Source: Hyphomicrobium sp. (lineage in GTDB: Bacteria; Pseudomonadota; Alphaproteobacteria; Rhizobiales; Hyphomicrobiaceae). From it: DNA of 37,039 bases. Shown here one piece after another: positions 7,559 through 16,700 of this stretch. The position numbers were made by a program, and so were the translations under genes. The stretch spans positions 1 to 37,039 of the forward strand of contig JAIEPV010000025.1 in NCBI GenBank assembly GCA_019748215.1, written 5' to 3'. Within the stretch, counting starts at the first letter, position 1. Each line of letters begins with the position of its first letter. The notes beneath the pieces are model-generated. The model was not told where the DNA came from. It ran no database searches and was given only the letters and a program-made list of their open reading frames with translations.

Positions 7559-7867
7559 ATGCTAAAAGCGATTTTGGCGGCAAGCGTTATTTTGGGCGTT
7601 CAATCCGCGTCGGCGGCAGATTACTCGACGCAACGAGGACAGCCACTGTGCTCTAGCCTAGACGACCTGCAAACTTACATGCTCGCGGGCATTACGAACG
7701 ACAAAGACGCGAAGTGGGACTGCCAACTTCTACCTCCCGGCCTTCGACTAAAAATCGAGGAAGTCGTCAACAAGACGGCAATAGGTGATTTGGTCAAAGC
7801 TCGCGTATTTGACGGCAACAAATCCGTCGTTGGATACACGATGAATATAGGCCTTAAACTTCGTTAA
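7559..7867 (+). CDS. Small exported protein, function unknown
   Basis: The product is 102 residues. A signal peptide ends at SASAA (residue 20), and the mature protein has two cysteines, C31 and C55, that could form one disulfide. The ATG at 7559 has an excellent ribosome site (GAGGAG, three bases before). The mature chain reads as a small globular domain (LCSSLDDLQTYMLAGI, then DAKWDCQLLPPG, then a beta-rich end). It lies 213 bases after the membrane-protein gene, within the same AT-richer block, and ends 65 bases before the 3' end of the tRNA gene. No family is recognised. Confidence 0.65.
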   Translation: MLKAILAASVILGVQSASAADYSTQRGQPLCSSLDDLQTYMLAGITNDKDAKWDCQLLPPGLRLKIEEVVNKTAIGDLVKARVFDGNKSVVGYTMNIGLKLR

Positions 7868-7932
7868 GTAGCCTATCCTCGACCCGACAACTTCTGCGGA
7901 CCGCTTGGCAGCCACTTAAGCCATTGATCTAT

Positions 7933-8009
7933 TGGTAGCGGGAGGCGGACTTGAACCGCCGACCTAAGGATTATGAGACCTTCGCTCTAACCACCTGAGC
8001 TATCCCGCC
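7933..8009 (-). tRNA. tRNA with CAT anticodon (probably elongator Met)
   Basis: The 77-base gene folds as a full cloverleaf. The acceptor is GGCGGGA paired with TCCCGCT (one G-U), the D arm is TAGCTCAGGTGGTTAGAGC, the anticodon loop is CTCATAA, the T arm holds GGTTCAAGTCC, the discriminator is A, and CCA is encoded. The CAT anticodon fits elongator methionine tRNA or the lysidine-modified tRNA-Ile2. It lacks the initiator's unpaired first position. The loop context CTCATAATC is shared with tRNA-Ile2 of E. coli, so that alternative is open. The AT-rich block abuts its 3' end, the usual side for island insertion. Confidence 0.9.
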
Positions 8010-8150
8010 ATACCACGCGTGCTCGCGGAGTGCCCGTCTATAGGGATCGCCGGTCGCGCCTGTCAACCGTTGCGCAACTTTAGTGGGCTACACGCCGCGC
8101 CGCGCCTCTTCGCGTGAGCAATCGGAATGCTGGCCCGGTTACTCGCCCGG

Positions 8151-8870
8151 TTACTCGGCGGCGAGCGGCGCCTCGGCGACCGCTACCTTTTTCGTAAACC
8201 GCATCATCGTGAACAGACCCCAAGGCCGCAGCGAGCGTCGCTCGACGAGTTTCAGGTCATCGCAGATCATCACGCGCGAGACGTCGAACACCGAATGCCA
8301 GCCGACGAGATCGGCAAATGGCGCCATACGCCGCTCGACCCAACCGCGCACGCCGTCGTCCTGGCTGAAATGGTTGACCAGCATGACCTGGCCGCCCGGT
8401 CTGGCGACGCGGGCGAGTTCGCGCATCACCTTGGCCGGATCGGGGACCACCGTGATGACATACATCGCGACCACGGTATCAAACGAATTGTCAGCGAAAT
8501 CCAAGTTGCTGGCGTCCATTTCGTGCAGACCAGTGACGTTCCGCAACGCGCACTCCGCAACGCGCTCGCGGGCTTTGTCGAGCATTTCCGGCGCCAGATC
8601 GATGCCGGTGATGTCGAGGTGCGGTTTGTATTCGGGCAGCGACAATCCCGTGCCAACGCCAACTTCGAGAACCTTGCCGGCGCTGCTGTTGATGACTTCC
8701 ACGGCATGACGGCGGCCTGCCGTTGAAACTCTGCCGAACGTATAATCGTAGACGGGAGCCCAGCGGCGATAGGCGTCGCGGACGTCTTTTTCGTCGAGCT
8801 GGTGCGGCTTCGTCAGGTTCACTCCGCGGAGGAGCGCTGCGCCCGATTGTTGACGCTGCTTGTCACTCAC
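8151..8870 (-). CDS. pmtA: Phosphatidylethanolamine N-methyltransferase (PmtA-type)
   Basis: The 239-residue class I SAM-dependent methyltransferase has motif I at about residues 67-78 (VLEVGVGTGLSL), the acidic strand-2 end in GIDLAPEMLDKA, and NSFDTVVAMYVITVVPDP further on. This arrangement matches the soluble Rhodobacter/Sinorhizobium PmtA group, which methylates phosphatidylethanolamine towards phosphatidylcholine at the membrane surface. A generic ubiE-like methyltransferase is the main alternative. The start is a GTG at 8870 with AGGAG six bases upstream. It follows mnmA by 39 bases on the same strand, so the two are probably cotranscribed. This fits an organism with phosphatidylcholine in its membranes. 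Confidence 0.78.
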   Translation of the reverse strand: MSDKQRQQSGAALLRGVNLTKPHQLDEKDVRDAYRRWAPVYDYTFGRVSTAGRRHAVEVINSSAGKVLEVGVGTGLSLPEYKPHLDITGIDLAPEMLDKARERVAECALRNVTGLHEMDASNLDFADNSFDTVVAMYVITVVPDPAKVMRELARVARPGGQVMLVNHFSQDDGVRGWVERRMAPFADLVGWHSVFDVSRVMICDDLKLVERRSLRPWGLFTMMRFTKKVAVAEAPLAAE

Positions 8871-8909
8871 GTGCTTCTCCTTCGACGTGCAAAGTTTTCA
8901 ACTCAAACA

Positions 8910-10106
8910 TTAGCCGACGACTCCGGCGGCTGTCACCGCGTCACGCCGCGCTGCGAGTGGCGGCGCTTTTAGCGTTTTGGCGATGTAACCACCGCCCAGA
9001 ATTCGCGCTTGCGGGCCATTGTCCGCATAAAAAACGCAGGCCTGTCCGGTGGCGATGCCTTCTTCGCCATCGACCAACTCGACCCGGCACACACCGTCCG
9101 CTTCGGCGTGCAGAATGGCGGCGCGCGGCGATTGTGACGAGCGCATGCGAACATACAGGTCCAAGCCATCAGCGGCGACCTCGAGCAGCGGCTTTTCCCC
9201 GAGCCAATTGGTATTGCGCAGCATGAGGCCGGTGGTCGTCAAGGCCGACCGCGGTCCAATGATCACTTGATTGCGCGCCGCATCGAGACGGACAACGAAC
9301 AACGGGTCGGCTGCGGGAATTTTCAGGCCTTTGCGCTGGCCAACGGTGTAGTGAATGATGCCGTTATGGCGGCCAAGGACGCGGCCGTCGATATGGACGA
9401 TATCGCCCCCATCAAGTGCGCCCGGCTTCAGGCGCTCGATCACGTCGGTATAACGCCCGGTCGGCACGAAACAGATGTCCTGGCTGTCGGCCTTGTCGGC
9501 GATGGCGATGTTGAACGACCGCGCCAGCTCACGTACCTCGGCCTTGCGCAAACCGCCGAGCGGAAAGCGCAACGAGGCCAGCTGATCGGCAGTGATGCCA
9601 AACAAGAAGTAGCTTTGATCGCGATCTGTATCGAGCGCCCGCGCCAGCATCGGGCCGTTAGGGCCCTCTAACCGCTGGACGTAATGGCCGGTGACCAGCA
9701 TGTCGGCGCCGAGGTCGCGAGCTGTTTCGAGCAGGTCGCGGAACTTGATTTCATTGTTGCAGGTCACGCACGGGATCGGCGTTTCACCGGCGACGTAGCT
9801 TTCGGCGAACCGGTCGATGACCTTGGCTGCAAAGCGGGCTTCGTAATCGAGGACATAATGCGGAATGCTGAGGGCTTCTGCAACTTGGCGGGCATCGTGG
9901 ATGTCCTGGCCAGCGCAACAGCTGCCCTTGCGGCCGGTCGCCGACCCGTGGTCGTACAACTGCAAGGTGATGCCGATGACATCGTGGCCTTCCGCCTTCA
10001 TCATGGCGGCTGCGACCGAACTGTCGACGCCGCCCGACATGGCAACGACAACGCGGGCTTTGGATCGCATTGGCGGGACTGTCGAAGCTGGCAAGGTCGG
10101 GCTCAT
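8910..10106 (-). CDS. mnmA: tRNA-specific 2-thiouridylase MnmA
   Basis: The 398-residue protein inserts sulfur at U34 of Lys, Glu and Gln tRNAs using ATP and a persulfide relay. The N-terminal PP-loop reads MSGGVDSS (residues 23-30). The two catalytic cysteines are expected at C116 in [11 protein letters not shown] and C212 in DSQDICFVP. The signature GHYVQR and the tRNA-binding C-terminal beta domain are present (VGQRKGLKI, then [14 protein letters not shown]). Length is slightly above the usual 360-370 because of about 15 extra N-terminal residues. The ATG at 10070 would also give a complete protein, and neither start has a strong ribosome site. It heads a probable operon with pmtA. Confidence 0.96.
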   Translation of the reverse strand: MSPTLPASTVPPMRSKARVVVAMSGGVDSSVAAAMMKAEGHDVIGITLQLYDHGSATGRKGSCCAGQDIHDARQVAEALSIPHYVLDYEARFAAKVIDRFAESYVAGETPIPCVTCNNEIKFRDLLETARDLGADMLVTGHYVQRLEGPNGPMLARALDTDRDQSYFLFGITADQLASLRFPLGGLRKAEVRELARSFNIAIADKADSQDICFVPTGRYTDVIERLKPGALDGGDIVHIDGRVLGRHNGIIHYTVGQRKGLKIPAADPLFVVRLDAARNQVIIGPRSALTTTGLMLRNTNWLGEKPLLEVAADGLDLYVRMRSSQSPRAAILHAEADGVCRVELVDGEEGIATGQACVFYADNGPQARILGGGYIAKTLKAPPLAARRDAVTAAGVVG

Positions 10107-10619
10107 GGTCGCTCGTGTCGGTTGGCGTGCGGCTGATGATCTACGTTGTCGTTTCCGTCATCCCGTCGCCGGCGGACATCCTCGCGTCCGGTTCGACGGT
10201 TGGTGCTGGGCCCTAGCGCCCCCCAACCTATGAGCAATGCGCCGGATGCGGCATTCAGGCACCTGTTTGACGCTTAAGCGAGCGCGTCGAATAAACACCG
10301 ATGCACCAGTTTTCACAGTCGCCAAATCGCACGACCCATGGCGCAAAAGTCTGCTCCCAGCAGTAACTACCGTATCACATTTGGCATTAGCAAGGCGACG
10401 AACTGCACCGTCGCTGGTTGGCCTGAATTTCGCACTGCGTACGAATGACTTGGTAATACGCCTCAAAGCGGGAAGCCGGTTAACACCGTGACAGTCTATC
10501 GGCGGCGTTCGATGGATCTTAGAACACTTATTTATGCTGTTTTAACTCAACGGCTTAGCGCTAATTTAATGGCAACCAAGTAGAACTCTTGAACGTGGTC
10601 TGAAAGTGTACCGAGTATC
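10107..10619. other. Divergent intergenic region between mnmA and sciP
   Basis: About 510 bases without a convincing gene. It contains the promoters of mnmA (minus) and sciP (plus). The last 120 bases before sciP are AT-rich, with several TTAA and TTAG strings, one pair of which fits a CtrA box (10555-10569). Confidence 0.6.
10555..10569 (+). promoter_or_regulatory. Candidate CtrA box upstream of sciP
   Basis: TTAG-N7-TTAA matches the CtrA consensus TTAA-N7-TTAA at seven of eight defined bases and lies about 50 bases before the sciP start. In Caulobacter sciP expression depends on CtrA, so the position is biologically sensible. The match itself is weak evidence. Confidence 0.4.
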
Positions 10620-10907
10620 ATGACCGAACAACAGATGAGAGCGCGCGGGCGCTATGTGATTGGTCCCGATGGGTCACCCCTGACGGTTGCCGATCTTCCC
10701 CCGCGGGATACCAAGCGCTGGGTGATCCGGCGCAAGGCAGAGGTCGTCGCCGCTGTTCGCGGTGGACTGCTCAGCATGGAAGAAGCGTGCGAGCGCTATA
10801 CGCTGACGGTCGACGAGTTTCTGTCTTGGCAGCGGTCGATCGACCAGCACGGCTTGCCCGGCCTGCGTGCGACCAAGATCCAGACTTATCGCGGCGGCAA
10901 CGCTTAA
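10620..10907 (+). CDS. sciP: CtrA inhibitor SciP (DUF1153)
   Basis: The 95-residue protein matches Caulobacter SciP along its length. It has the N-terminal GRYVIGPDGSPLTVADLP, the helix-turn-helix RWVIRRKAEVVAAVRGG, then MEEACERYTLTVDEFLSWQ and a short tail ending KIQTYRGGNA. SciP binds CtrA, or DNA beside it, and blocks CtrA-activated transcription, so that cell-cycle and flagellar genes are switched off at the right stage. The ATG at 10620 gives the expected length, although no strong ribosome site precedes it. ctrA itself lies 2 kb downstream on the same strand, with fliJ between them. Regulation by CtrA is suggested by a near-consensus site at 10555-10569. Confidence 0.95.
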   Translation: MTEQQMRARGRYVIGPDGSPLTVADLPPRDTKRWVIRRKAEVVAAVRGGLLSMEEACERYTLTVDEFLSWQRSIDQHGLPGLRATKIQTYRGGNA

Positions 10908-10968
10908 TCCTGCGTTGCCGACCGTCTGTGTGGCGCGCGGTCTTCTCGGCCGCCGATGCTCCACCATG

Positions 10969-10995
10969 CACGGCCGGCCGTGTGCGTCGTCGCAC
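10969..10995. terminator. Two adjacent hairpins in the convergent gap after sciP
   Basis: CACGGCCGGCCGTG (10969-10982) is a perfect 14-base palindrome, and GTGCG-TCGT-CGCAC (10982-10995) is a second stem sharing one base with it. They sit in the 100-base gap between the convergent sciP and lipoprotein genes. No T-tract follows, so an intrinsic terminator is not clear, but a transcription-end or barrier role is likely. Confidence 0.35.
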
Positions 10996-11007
10996 GCAAA
11001 CGGCAGA

Positions 11008-11688
11008 TCACTGGTTCCCCGGCTGTTTGGCCGATGCCGATTTTGACTTCGCTTTCGTTTTTGCCGCTGCCGGAACAGCAGCTGGCACTACCGTATCGTC
11101 TTTTGGCGACCAGCCGACCGCCGTCGTCGCCCCGGCACAGCCCTGTTCACCGTTAGACCATCGTCCGACGTCACCATTCAAAGCGAGTGCGGTTGGCTCT
11201 GGGAGCCGCAAATTCTCAGTTTCAACGACGGATGTCTCACCGGCCGGTTCAATCTTGATTCGGTAGGCTTTGGCACCGCGCGGATTGGGTTGGGCCGGCT
11301 CGCGCACATGCAACACGATTTCAGCTTTGCCACCTCGTGAGGGCGCGTCGGCATCGGCGTGATAGATGAAGTCCTTTTTGAACGGACCCGTGGCGCCGAA
11401 CCAGCATTGAACCGCGCCGCGGGCGATCCGGGAGTAGACCTCAGTCGCCGATCCAACGGGTTGCAAGCGGCTGGTTGAGCCGATGGGCGCGGTCGGCTCG
11501 GCGGCAGCCAGTTTCGGCAGTTCAATGGTCGGAAGCGAAAGCGATCCGGAGGTATCAAAAGCGCTGCCGAGGCTTCCTTGGCTGGCGCAGCCGCCCAAAG
11601 CGGCACACAAGACCACGACCGCCACGCGCCGTTTCCCGATCGGAGACGATCGCCGCGAGTGCCGATGCTGAGCATTGCTGTCGTTCAC
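11008..11688 (-). CDS. Putative outer-membrane lipoprotein, function unknown
   Basis: The product is 226 residues from a GTG at 11688 preceded by AGGG. A basic N-terminus (RRSSPIGKRR) is followed by a hydrophobic segment and a lipobox, LGGCAS, so the mature protein should be lipidated at the cysteine near residue 34. A disordered region rich in Pro and Ala leads into a domain at about residues 80-185 (YSRIARGAVQCWFG, KAEIVLHVRE, KAYRIKIEP), and the tail is Lys/Ala-rich. I do not recognise the family. It sits between sciP and fliJ, in the opposite orientation to sciP. An intrinsic terminator at 11851-11878 separates it from fliJ, so it is probably transcribed alone. Confidence 0.75.
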   Translation of the reverse strand: MNDSNAQHRHSRRSSPIGKRRVAVVVLCAALGGCASQGSLGSAFDTSGSLSLPTIELPKLAAAEPTAPIGSTSRLQPVGSATEVYSRIARGAVQCWFGATGPFKKDFIYHADADAPSRGGKAEIVLHVREPAQPNPRGAKAYRIKIEPAGETSVVETENLRLPEPTALALNGDVGRWSNGEQGCAGATTAVGWSPKDDTVVPAAVPAAAKTKAKSKSASAKQPGNQ

Positions 11689-11850
11689 ACGCGGTCCCTG
11701 GATGCGGGCAGACTTCTCGCCGGCGGAGGCGGCCGGCAGTTTCGGTCAAGATCGAGTCGCTTCTGCCAGCTGAAGTTTAGCCGCGCGCGCCAGATGTTGC
11801 TCAAGAAAACAAATTACTTATCCCCTGGAGTGGCGCCGCATCGAGACGAC

Positions 11851-11878
11851 AAAAAGGCGGCACCCAGTGGGCACCGCC
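11851..11878 (-). terminator. Intrinsic terminator of fliJ
   Basis: Read on the minus strand, GGCGGTGCCC-ACT-GGGTGCCGCC forms a ten-pair stem (two G-U pairs in RNA) followed directly by TTTTT. It lies 31 bases after the fliJ stop. Confidence 0.85.
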
Positions 11879-11909
11879 TGAATTTGCAACACATATACCA
11901 TCTGAAATT

Positions 11910-12299
11910 TTAGCGCAGAGCGTTACTCAACAGCCGGTCCGACCGGCGGCGCGGGCCCGGTCGCTGATCCACACGTGCCTCCGCTTGAGCCGCCGAGCGG
12001 GCCAGGTTCTCGACCGTATCGTCGCGTTCGCGGACGGCGGCGGCAAGTTGTTCGCGCAGGCCATTGGTCGATGTGCGCAGGTTGTCGCGGCGCTGGGCTG
12101 CCGCCTTGGCGAAGGTCGAATAGGAAAAATGCCCGTGATCGCGGATGCCGGTGCGATCTTCTTCGAGTTGGATCTGGCGCTCGAGGTCTGCCGCCATCGT
12201 ATCGAACTCGCGGATGATCCGCTCGAGTTCTTCGACCTTGCGGCTCTTTTCCTCAACGTCTCGACGCTTTAAACGCATGACGGTCTCGCGTGCTTTCAT
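11910..12299 (-). CDS. fliJ: Flagellar protein FliJ
   Basis: The 129-residue protein is almost entirely helical and coiled-coil. It closely follows the alphaproteobacterial FliJ pattern: MKARETVMRLKRRDVEEK at the start, IIREFDTMAADLERQI, then HFSYSTFAKAAAQRRDNLR. FliJ is a soluble part of the flagellar type III export apparatus and works with the FliI ATPase and export gate. The C-terminal third is Arg/Ala-rich and differs from the better conserved core. I chose the ATG at 12299, which matches family N-termini, over the upstream TTG at 12314. fliI is not in the window. It is divergent from ctrA, with 674 bases between, and has its own terminator. Confidence 0.88.
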   Translation of the reverse strand: MKARETVMRLKRRDVEEKSRKVEELERIIREFDTMAADLERQIQLEEDRTGIRDHGHFSYSTFAKAAAQRRDNLRTSTNGLREQLAAAVRERDDTVENLARSAAQAEARVDQRPGPRRRSDRLLSNALR

Positions 12300-12973
12300 C
12301 GTTCGATACCTCAAACTTGTTCGAACTTGTCTGACTCGATAAACAAGAACCGTGCCAGAGCTTTGGCGTCAGGCGCTCAGATGCGCTTGAGGCCTTTCAA
12401 CGTGCGTTAATGCTGTTGGGAGGTCAAGTTGCCGACGCTCCTTGCGATCATGGTTTTACCCTAACATAGCGTGCTTAAGTTGCGGTAAAGCAACGCGTTA
12501 CCAAATCCCTTTCAAGCGACCGCGGGGCGGCCATTTTTTTGCCATCCCGCTCTATGGCCGGGGTGCGAATTCTGTTAGCTGTTGATTCGTACTGGTTTTC
12601 AGTTGACGTCAGCATAACGGGGTCGAACCGGGGTGGGCGCCTCGATACGATTCGCATGCTGGCGGGCCTGAAAACGGGCGGGGGACACGAAGCACGACAT
12701 TTTGGGGAGTTGGCGGGCCAAGACTTTGGCGCGAAAGGCGGGGGTGTGTCTCACGCGCGTCCAAATTCAACGGCTTCAATGGGGCGACGCTGAATGTGTC
12801 TCGAAATTAAACTTTCGAGGGCCTGAAGATTAGTCGCTCCGGCCAAGACAAAATTAGGCTTTGTTAACCTCTCGCCGGTAACTTCCTAACGATGGTTTAG
12901 CTCGAAGCAGTTTTGCGTTCTCTTTTGGGGCGAAGAGCAATCGGAACGCAGACGAGGCACGAGAGGAACGGGA
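12300..12973. promoter_or_regulatory. Divergent fliJ/ctrA regulatory region
   Basis: These 674 bases hold no convincing gene. The plus-strand frame at 12539-12793 has no ribosome site and unusual composition. The region has two GANTC sites (12584-12588 and 12649-12653), the target of the CcrM methyltransferase that times ctrA expression in related bacteria, and TTAA/CTAA strings nearer ctrA. A long regulatory region before ctrA is usual in this group. Confidence 0.6.
12886..12900. promoter_or_regulatory. Candidate CtrA autoregulatory box
   Basis: CTAA-N7-TTAG lies 73 bases upstream of the ctrA start. It is symmetric, with one mismatch per half from TTAA-N7-TTAA, and the reverse strand reads TAAACCAT, close to the extended TTAACCAT half-site. 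CtrA regulates its own promoters in Caulobacter and several relatives. Confidence 0.4.
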
Positions 12974-13672
12974 ATGCGAGTTCTACTCATTGAAGACGAC
13001 AGCGCCACGGCTCAAAGCATCGAACTGATGCTGCAGTCGGAAGGCTTTAACGTATACACCACCGATTTGGGCGAAGAGGGTGTCGATCTCGGCAAGCTCT
13101 ACGACTACGACATCATTCTACTTGATCTCAACCTGCCTGATATGAGCGGGTATGAAGTCTTGAAGACGCTGCGGGTCTCAAAGGTTTCGACGCCAATCCT
13201 GATTTTGTCAGGTCTGGCCGGTATCGATGACAAAGTTCGCGGTCTCGGCTTTGGCGCCGACGACTACATGACGAAGCCGTTCCATAAAGATGAGCTCGTC
13301 GCTCGGATCCAAGCCATCGTTCGCCGCTCGAAGGGCCATGCTCAATCGATCATCGAAACCGGCGATCTGCGCGTCAACCTCGATACCAAGACGGTCGACG
13401 TCAATGGCCAGCGCGTGCATCTGACGGGCAAGGAATACCAAATGTTGGAGCTGCTGTCGCTCCGCAAGGGTACCACCTTGACCAAGGAAATGTTCTTGAA
13501 CCACCTCTACGGCGGCATGGACGAACCGGAACTCAAGATCATCGACGTCTTCATCTGCAAACTTCGCAAGAAGCTGCAGGCTGCCACCGGTGGAAAACAC
13601 CATATCGAAACCGTCTGGGGCCGTGGCTACGTGCTGCGCGACCCGGGCGACGAAGGCATTGCTGCCGCGTAA
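12974..13672 (+). CDS. ctrA: Cell-cycle master regulator CtrA
   Basis: The 232-residue OmpR-type response regulator is near-identical in style to CtrA of Caulobacter and Hyphomicrobiales: [20 protein letters not shown] at the start, phospho-acceptor D51 in [27 protein letters not shown], and a DNA-binding domain with [18 protein letters not shown] and the end [15 protein letters not shown]. It controls chromosome replication, division, motility and many envelope genes, and is phosphorylated through CckA-ChpT. AGGAACGGGA precedes the ATG. The gene ends in a strong terminator. The nearby SciP is its known antagonist. Upstream GANTC sites and a CtrA-like box suggest methylation timing and autoregulation. 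Confidence 0.98.
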   Translation: MRVLLIEDDSATAQSIELMLQSEGFNVYTTDLGEEGVDLGKLYDYDIILLDLNLPDMSGYEVLKTLRVSKVSTPILILSGLAGIDDKVRGLGFGADDYMTKPFHKDELVARIQAIVRRSKGHAQSIIETGDLRVNLDTKTVDVNGQRVHLTGKEYQMLELLSLRKGTTLTKEMFLNHLYGGMDEPELKIIDVFICKLRKKLQAATGGKHHIETVWGRGYVLRDPGDEGIAAA

Positions 13673-13717
13673 GCCGCGCGTTGTCCATTCACGTGCCTGT
13701 CCTTCCAACCAAACTTC

Positions 13718-13743
13718 AGGGGTCCAGCGGCCCCTGATTTTTT
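13718..13743 (+). terminator. Intrinsic terminator of ctrA
   Basis: AGGGGTC-CAGC-GGCCCCT forms a seven-pair stem (one G-U) followed by GATTTTTT. It lies 45 bases after the ctrA stop. Confidence 0.85.
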
Positions 13744-13786
13744 GCGTGTTGGTTGGTATCGCCGCAGCCCATGGACGCCAATCGCT

Positions 13787-16700
13787 TTATTCCGCCGGTG
13801 TCGGCGCCGGCACCACATCATTGGCGGGTTCGCTACTGTCGGCGATTGATGGGTTCTGCGCCATGAGACTGTAGACGGCTGGAATGACGAACAGCGTCAA
13901 CAGCGTGCCAAGCGACATCCCGCCGACAATCACCCAACCAATCTGCTGGCGACTTTCAGCCCCAGCACCGGTCGCCAGCGCCAGTGGCACGGCGCCGAGC
14001 ACCATCGCTCCGGTCGTCATCAAAATCGGCCGTAAACGCAGGACAGCCGCTTCGATGACGGCGGCGCGCTTGTCATCACCTGCCAGTTGGCGTTGATTGG
14101 CGAACTCAACAATCAAAATGCCGTGCTTCGTAATCAGCCCTACCAGCGTGACAAGGCCGATCTGCGAATAAACGTTGAGCGTGCCGCCCGTCAGCCATAA
14201 GGCACCGAGCGCGCCAGTGAGTGACAATGGCACCGTCAGCATGATGATAATCGGATCGCGGAAGCTCTCGAACTGGGCCGCGAGAACCAAATAAATGAAG
14301 CCCAGTGCGAGAATGAAAACCAGCGCTAGACTGTCCGCAGATGCCTTGAAATCCCGGCTTTGGCCGCTGACGTCGGTTTGCACTGTTGCCGGCAGCACCT
14401 CGCGCGCCGCGTCATCGAGGAACTTGAGCCCGTCACCGACGGTATATCCGGGCGCAAGATTGGCCTGCAGCGTCACCGAGCGAAGCTGATTGAAGCGCTT
14501 CAATTCCTTCGGAGCAACGGATTCGCGAATGCTGACGACGTTCGATAGCTGCACCATCTCACCTTTCGGACTACGCAGAAAAATCGTCGAGAGCGATTGC
14601 GGCGATGCCCGGTCCTTGGCGTCGAGCTGCACGTAAACGTCGTACTGCTCGCCATTTTGCTCAAATCGCGTCACTTGGCGCCCGCCGAGTAGCGTTTCGA
14701 GCGTGCGGCCAACCTCCGTGATGTCGATACCGAGATCGGCGACCTTGCCGCGATTGATGTCGACGCGCAGTTCAGGTGTGTTGAGCTTCAAATCGGTGTC
14801 GAGACTTTCGAGACCAGGATACTCGCGAGCTTTTTCAAGCAATTTGTCGACGAACGATTGCAGCTCCTGATAGGTGCCCGACGACTGAATGACGAACTCG
14901 ATCGGACGGCCGGCGCCGCGCTGGCCAAAGGCGCCGGGCGATTGCGCCACCGCCAGAATCCCCGGAATGCGCCGCAGTTTCGGATTGATCTCGGCCGTAA
15001 TCTGCTGCTGCGACCGCTCGCGATTGTCCCAATCAGCCAGTGGCGCAATCACCAGCGATTGCGAAACTTCTGGGTTGCCCGCGATAACGAGCCGAGCCCG
15101 CGTTTCGGGAACGTCGGCGAGGATTTGGCCCATTTTTTCCGCGTAGCGCGCGGTGTAGGCGATCGTCGCGCCTTCGGGACCATTGCCGCGCAAACGCAGC
15201 ACGCCGCGATCTTCAAGCGGCGACAACTCCGACTTCAAGCTGGTGAACAGCACGCCGCTCATGGCTGCAACGCCGATCGCAACTAGGATGACCAGCAATC
15301 GGCCATTCAAGGCGGTGTGTAGCGCGCGGCGATAGCCGCGTTCGAGGCCTGACAGAAACTTTTCGATCAGCGTGAAAATGCGCCCGGGCTTGTCGTCGTG
15401 GCGCAGCAGTTTCGACGACATCATGGGCGTGAGCGATAGCGCCACGAAGCCGGAGATGATCACTGCACCCGCCAGTGTCAGCGCGAATTCCTGAAATAAG
15501 CGCCCGGTTTTTCCCGGCGCAAAGGCGATAGGCGCGTAGACGGCGGCAAGTGTCAGCGTCATGGCGATCACGGCAAATCCAATTTCGCGCGTGCCTTTGA
15601 TGGCGGCGGGGATCGGCTTCATGCCGTCTTCGATGTGACGGTAAATGTTTTCAAGGACGACGATGGCATCATCGACGACGAGACCGATCGCCAAGACCAT
15701 GGCCAGCAGCGTCAGCGTGTTGATCGAGAAACCGAAAACGTACATCAGCGTGAATGTCGCGATCAGCGAAATCGGAATGGTGACGATGGGAATGATCGCG
15801 GCGCGGAACGAGCGCAGAAAAAACAAAATGACGAGGACGACCAGTGCAATCGCTTCGCCGATGGTGGTGTAGACGGCACGGATCGAGCGTTCGATGAAAA
15901 TGCTGTCGTCGTTACCGATATCGCCTTTGAGCCCATCCGGCAGCGAACCGTTGATTTCGGGTAGAATTTTTCGGACAGCCGTTGAGACGTCGAGCGGGTT
16001 GGCGGTCGCTTGCTTGATGATGCCGACGGCGATCGCGGGCGTGCCGTTGAAATTGCTCTGCCGGCGCTCGTCGACGGCACCTAACTCTACTCGCGCCACT
16101 TCGCCCAGTTTCACCTGATGACCATCGGCAAGTTTGACGATGATCTGGCGGAACTCCTCCGGCGTGGTCAGGCCGGTTCGCGACAAAACGCTAAACTCGC
16201 GCTCGCGGCTTTCGATGCGGCCCGACGGGATTTCCGCGTTCTGCGCGCGCAACGCTGCTTCGACGTCCTGGACCGTTAAATTAAAGGCAGCCAGGCGCTC
16301 GCGATCGATCCAGATGCGCATGGCGTAGCGGCGCTCGCCGTAAATTTGCACGTCGGCAACGCCGTTGAGGTTCTTCAGCTTGTCGACGATGAATCGGTCG
16401 ACGTAGTCGGTGATTTCCAAGGCTGATTTATTGGGGCTGGAAAACACCAGAAACATGATCGCCTGAGCATCGGCTTCGACCTTGGCAATAACTGGCTCAT
16501 CGACTTCATCAGGAAGCCGCCCGCGCACACGGCTGACCCGGTCGCGGACATCGCTGGCGGCCACGTCGGGATCGATGTCGGGGCGAAACCGGACGGTCAT
16601 GCGGCTCGATTCCTGACGGCTCGACGATTCCAGCACGTCGATACCTTCGATGCCGGCGATCGAGCCCTCGAGGATCTGCGTCACCTGACTTTCGATGATT

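Noticed and set aside
12539-12793. 84-codon plus-strand frame between fliJ and ctrA
   Set aside because: No ribosome site, no recognisable domain, composition unlike the real genes, and it lies in the promoter region expected before ctrA.
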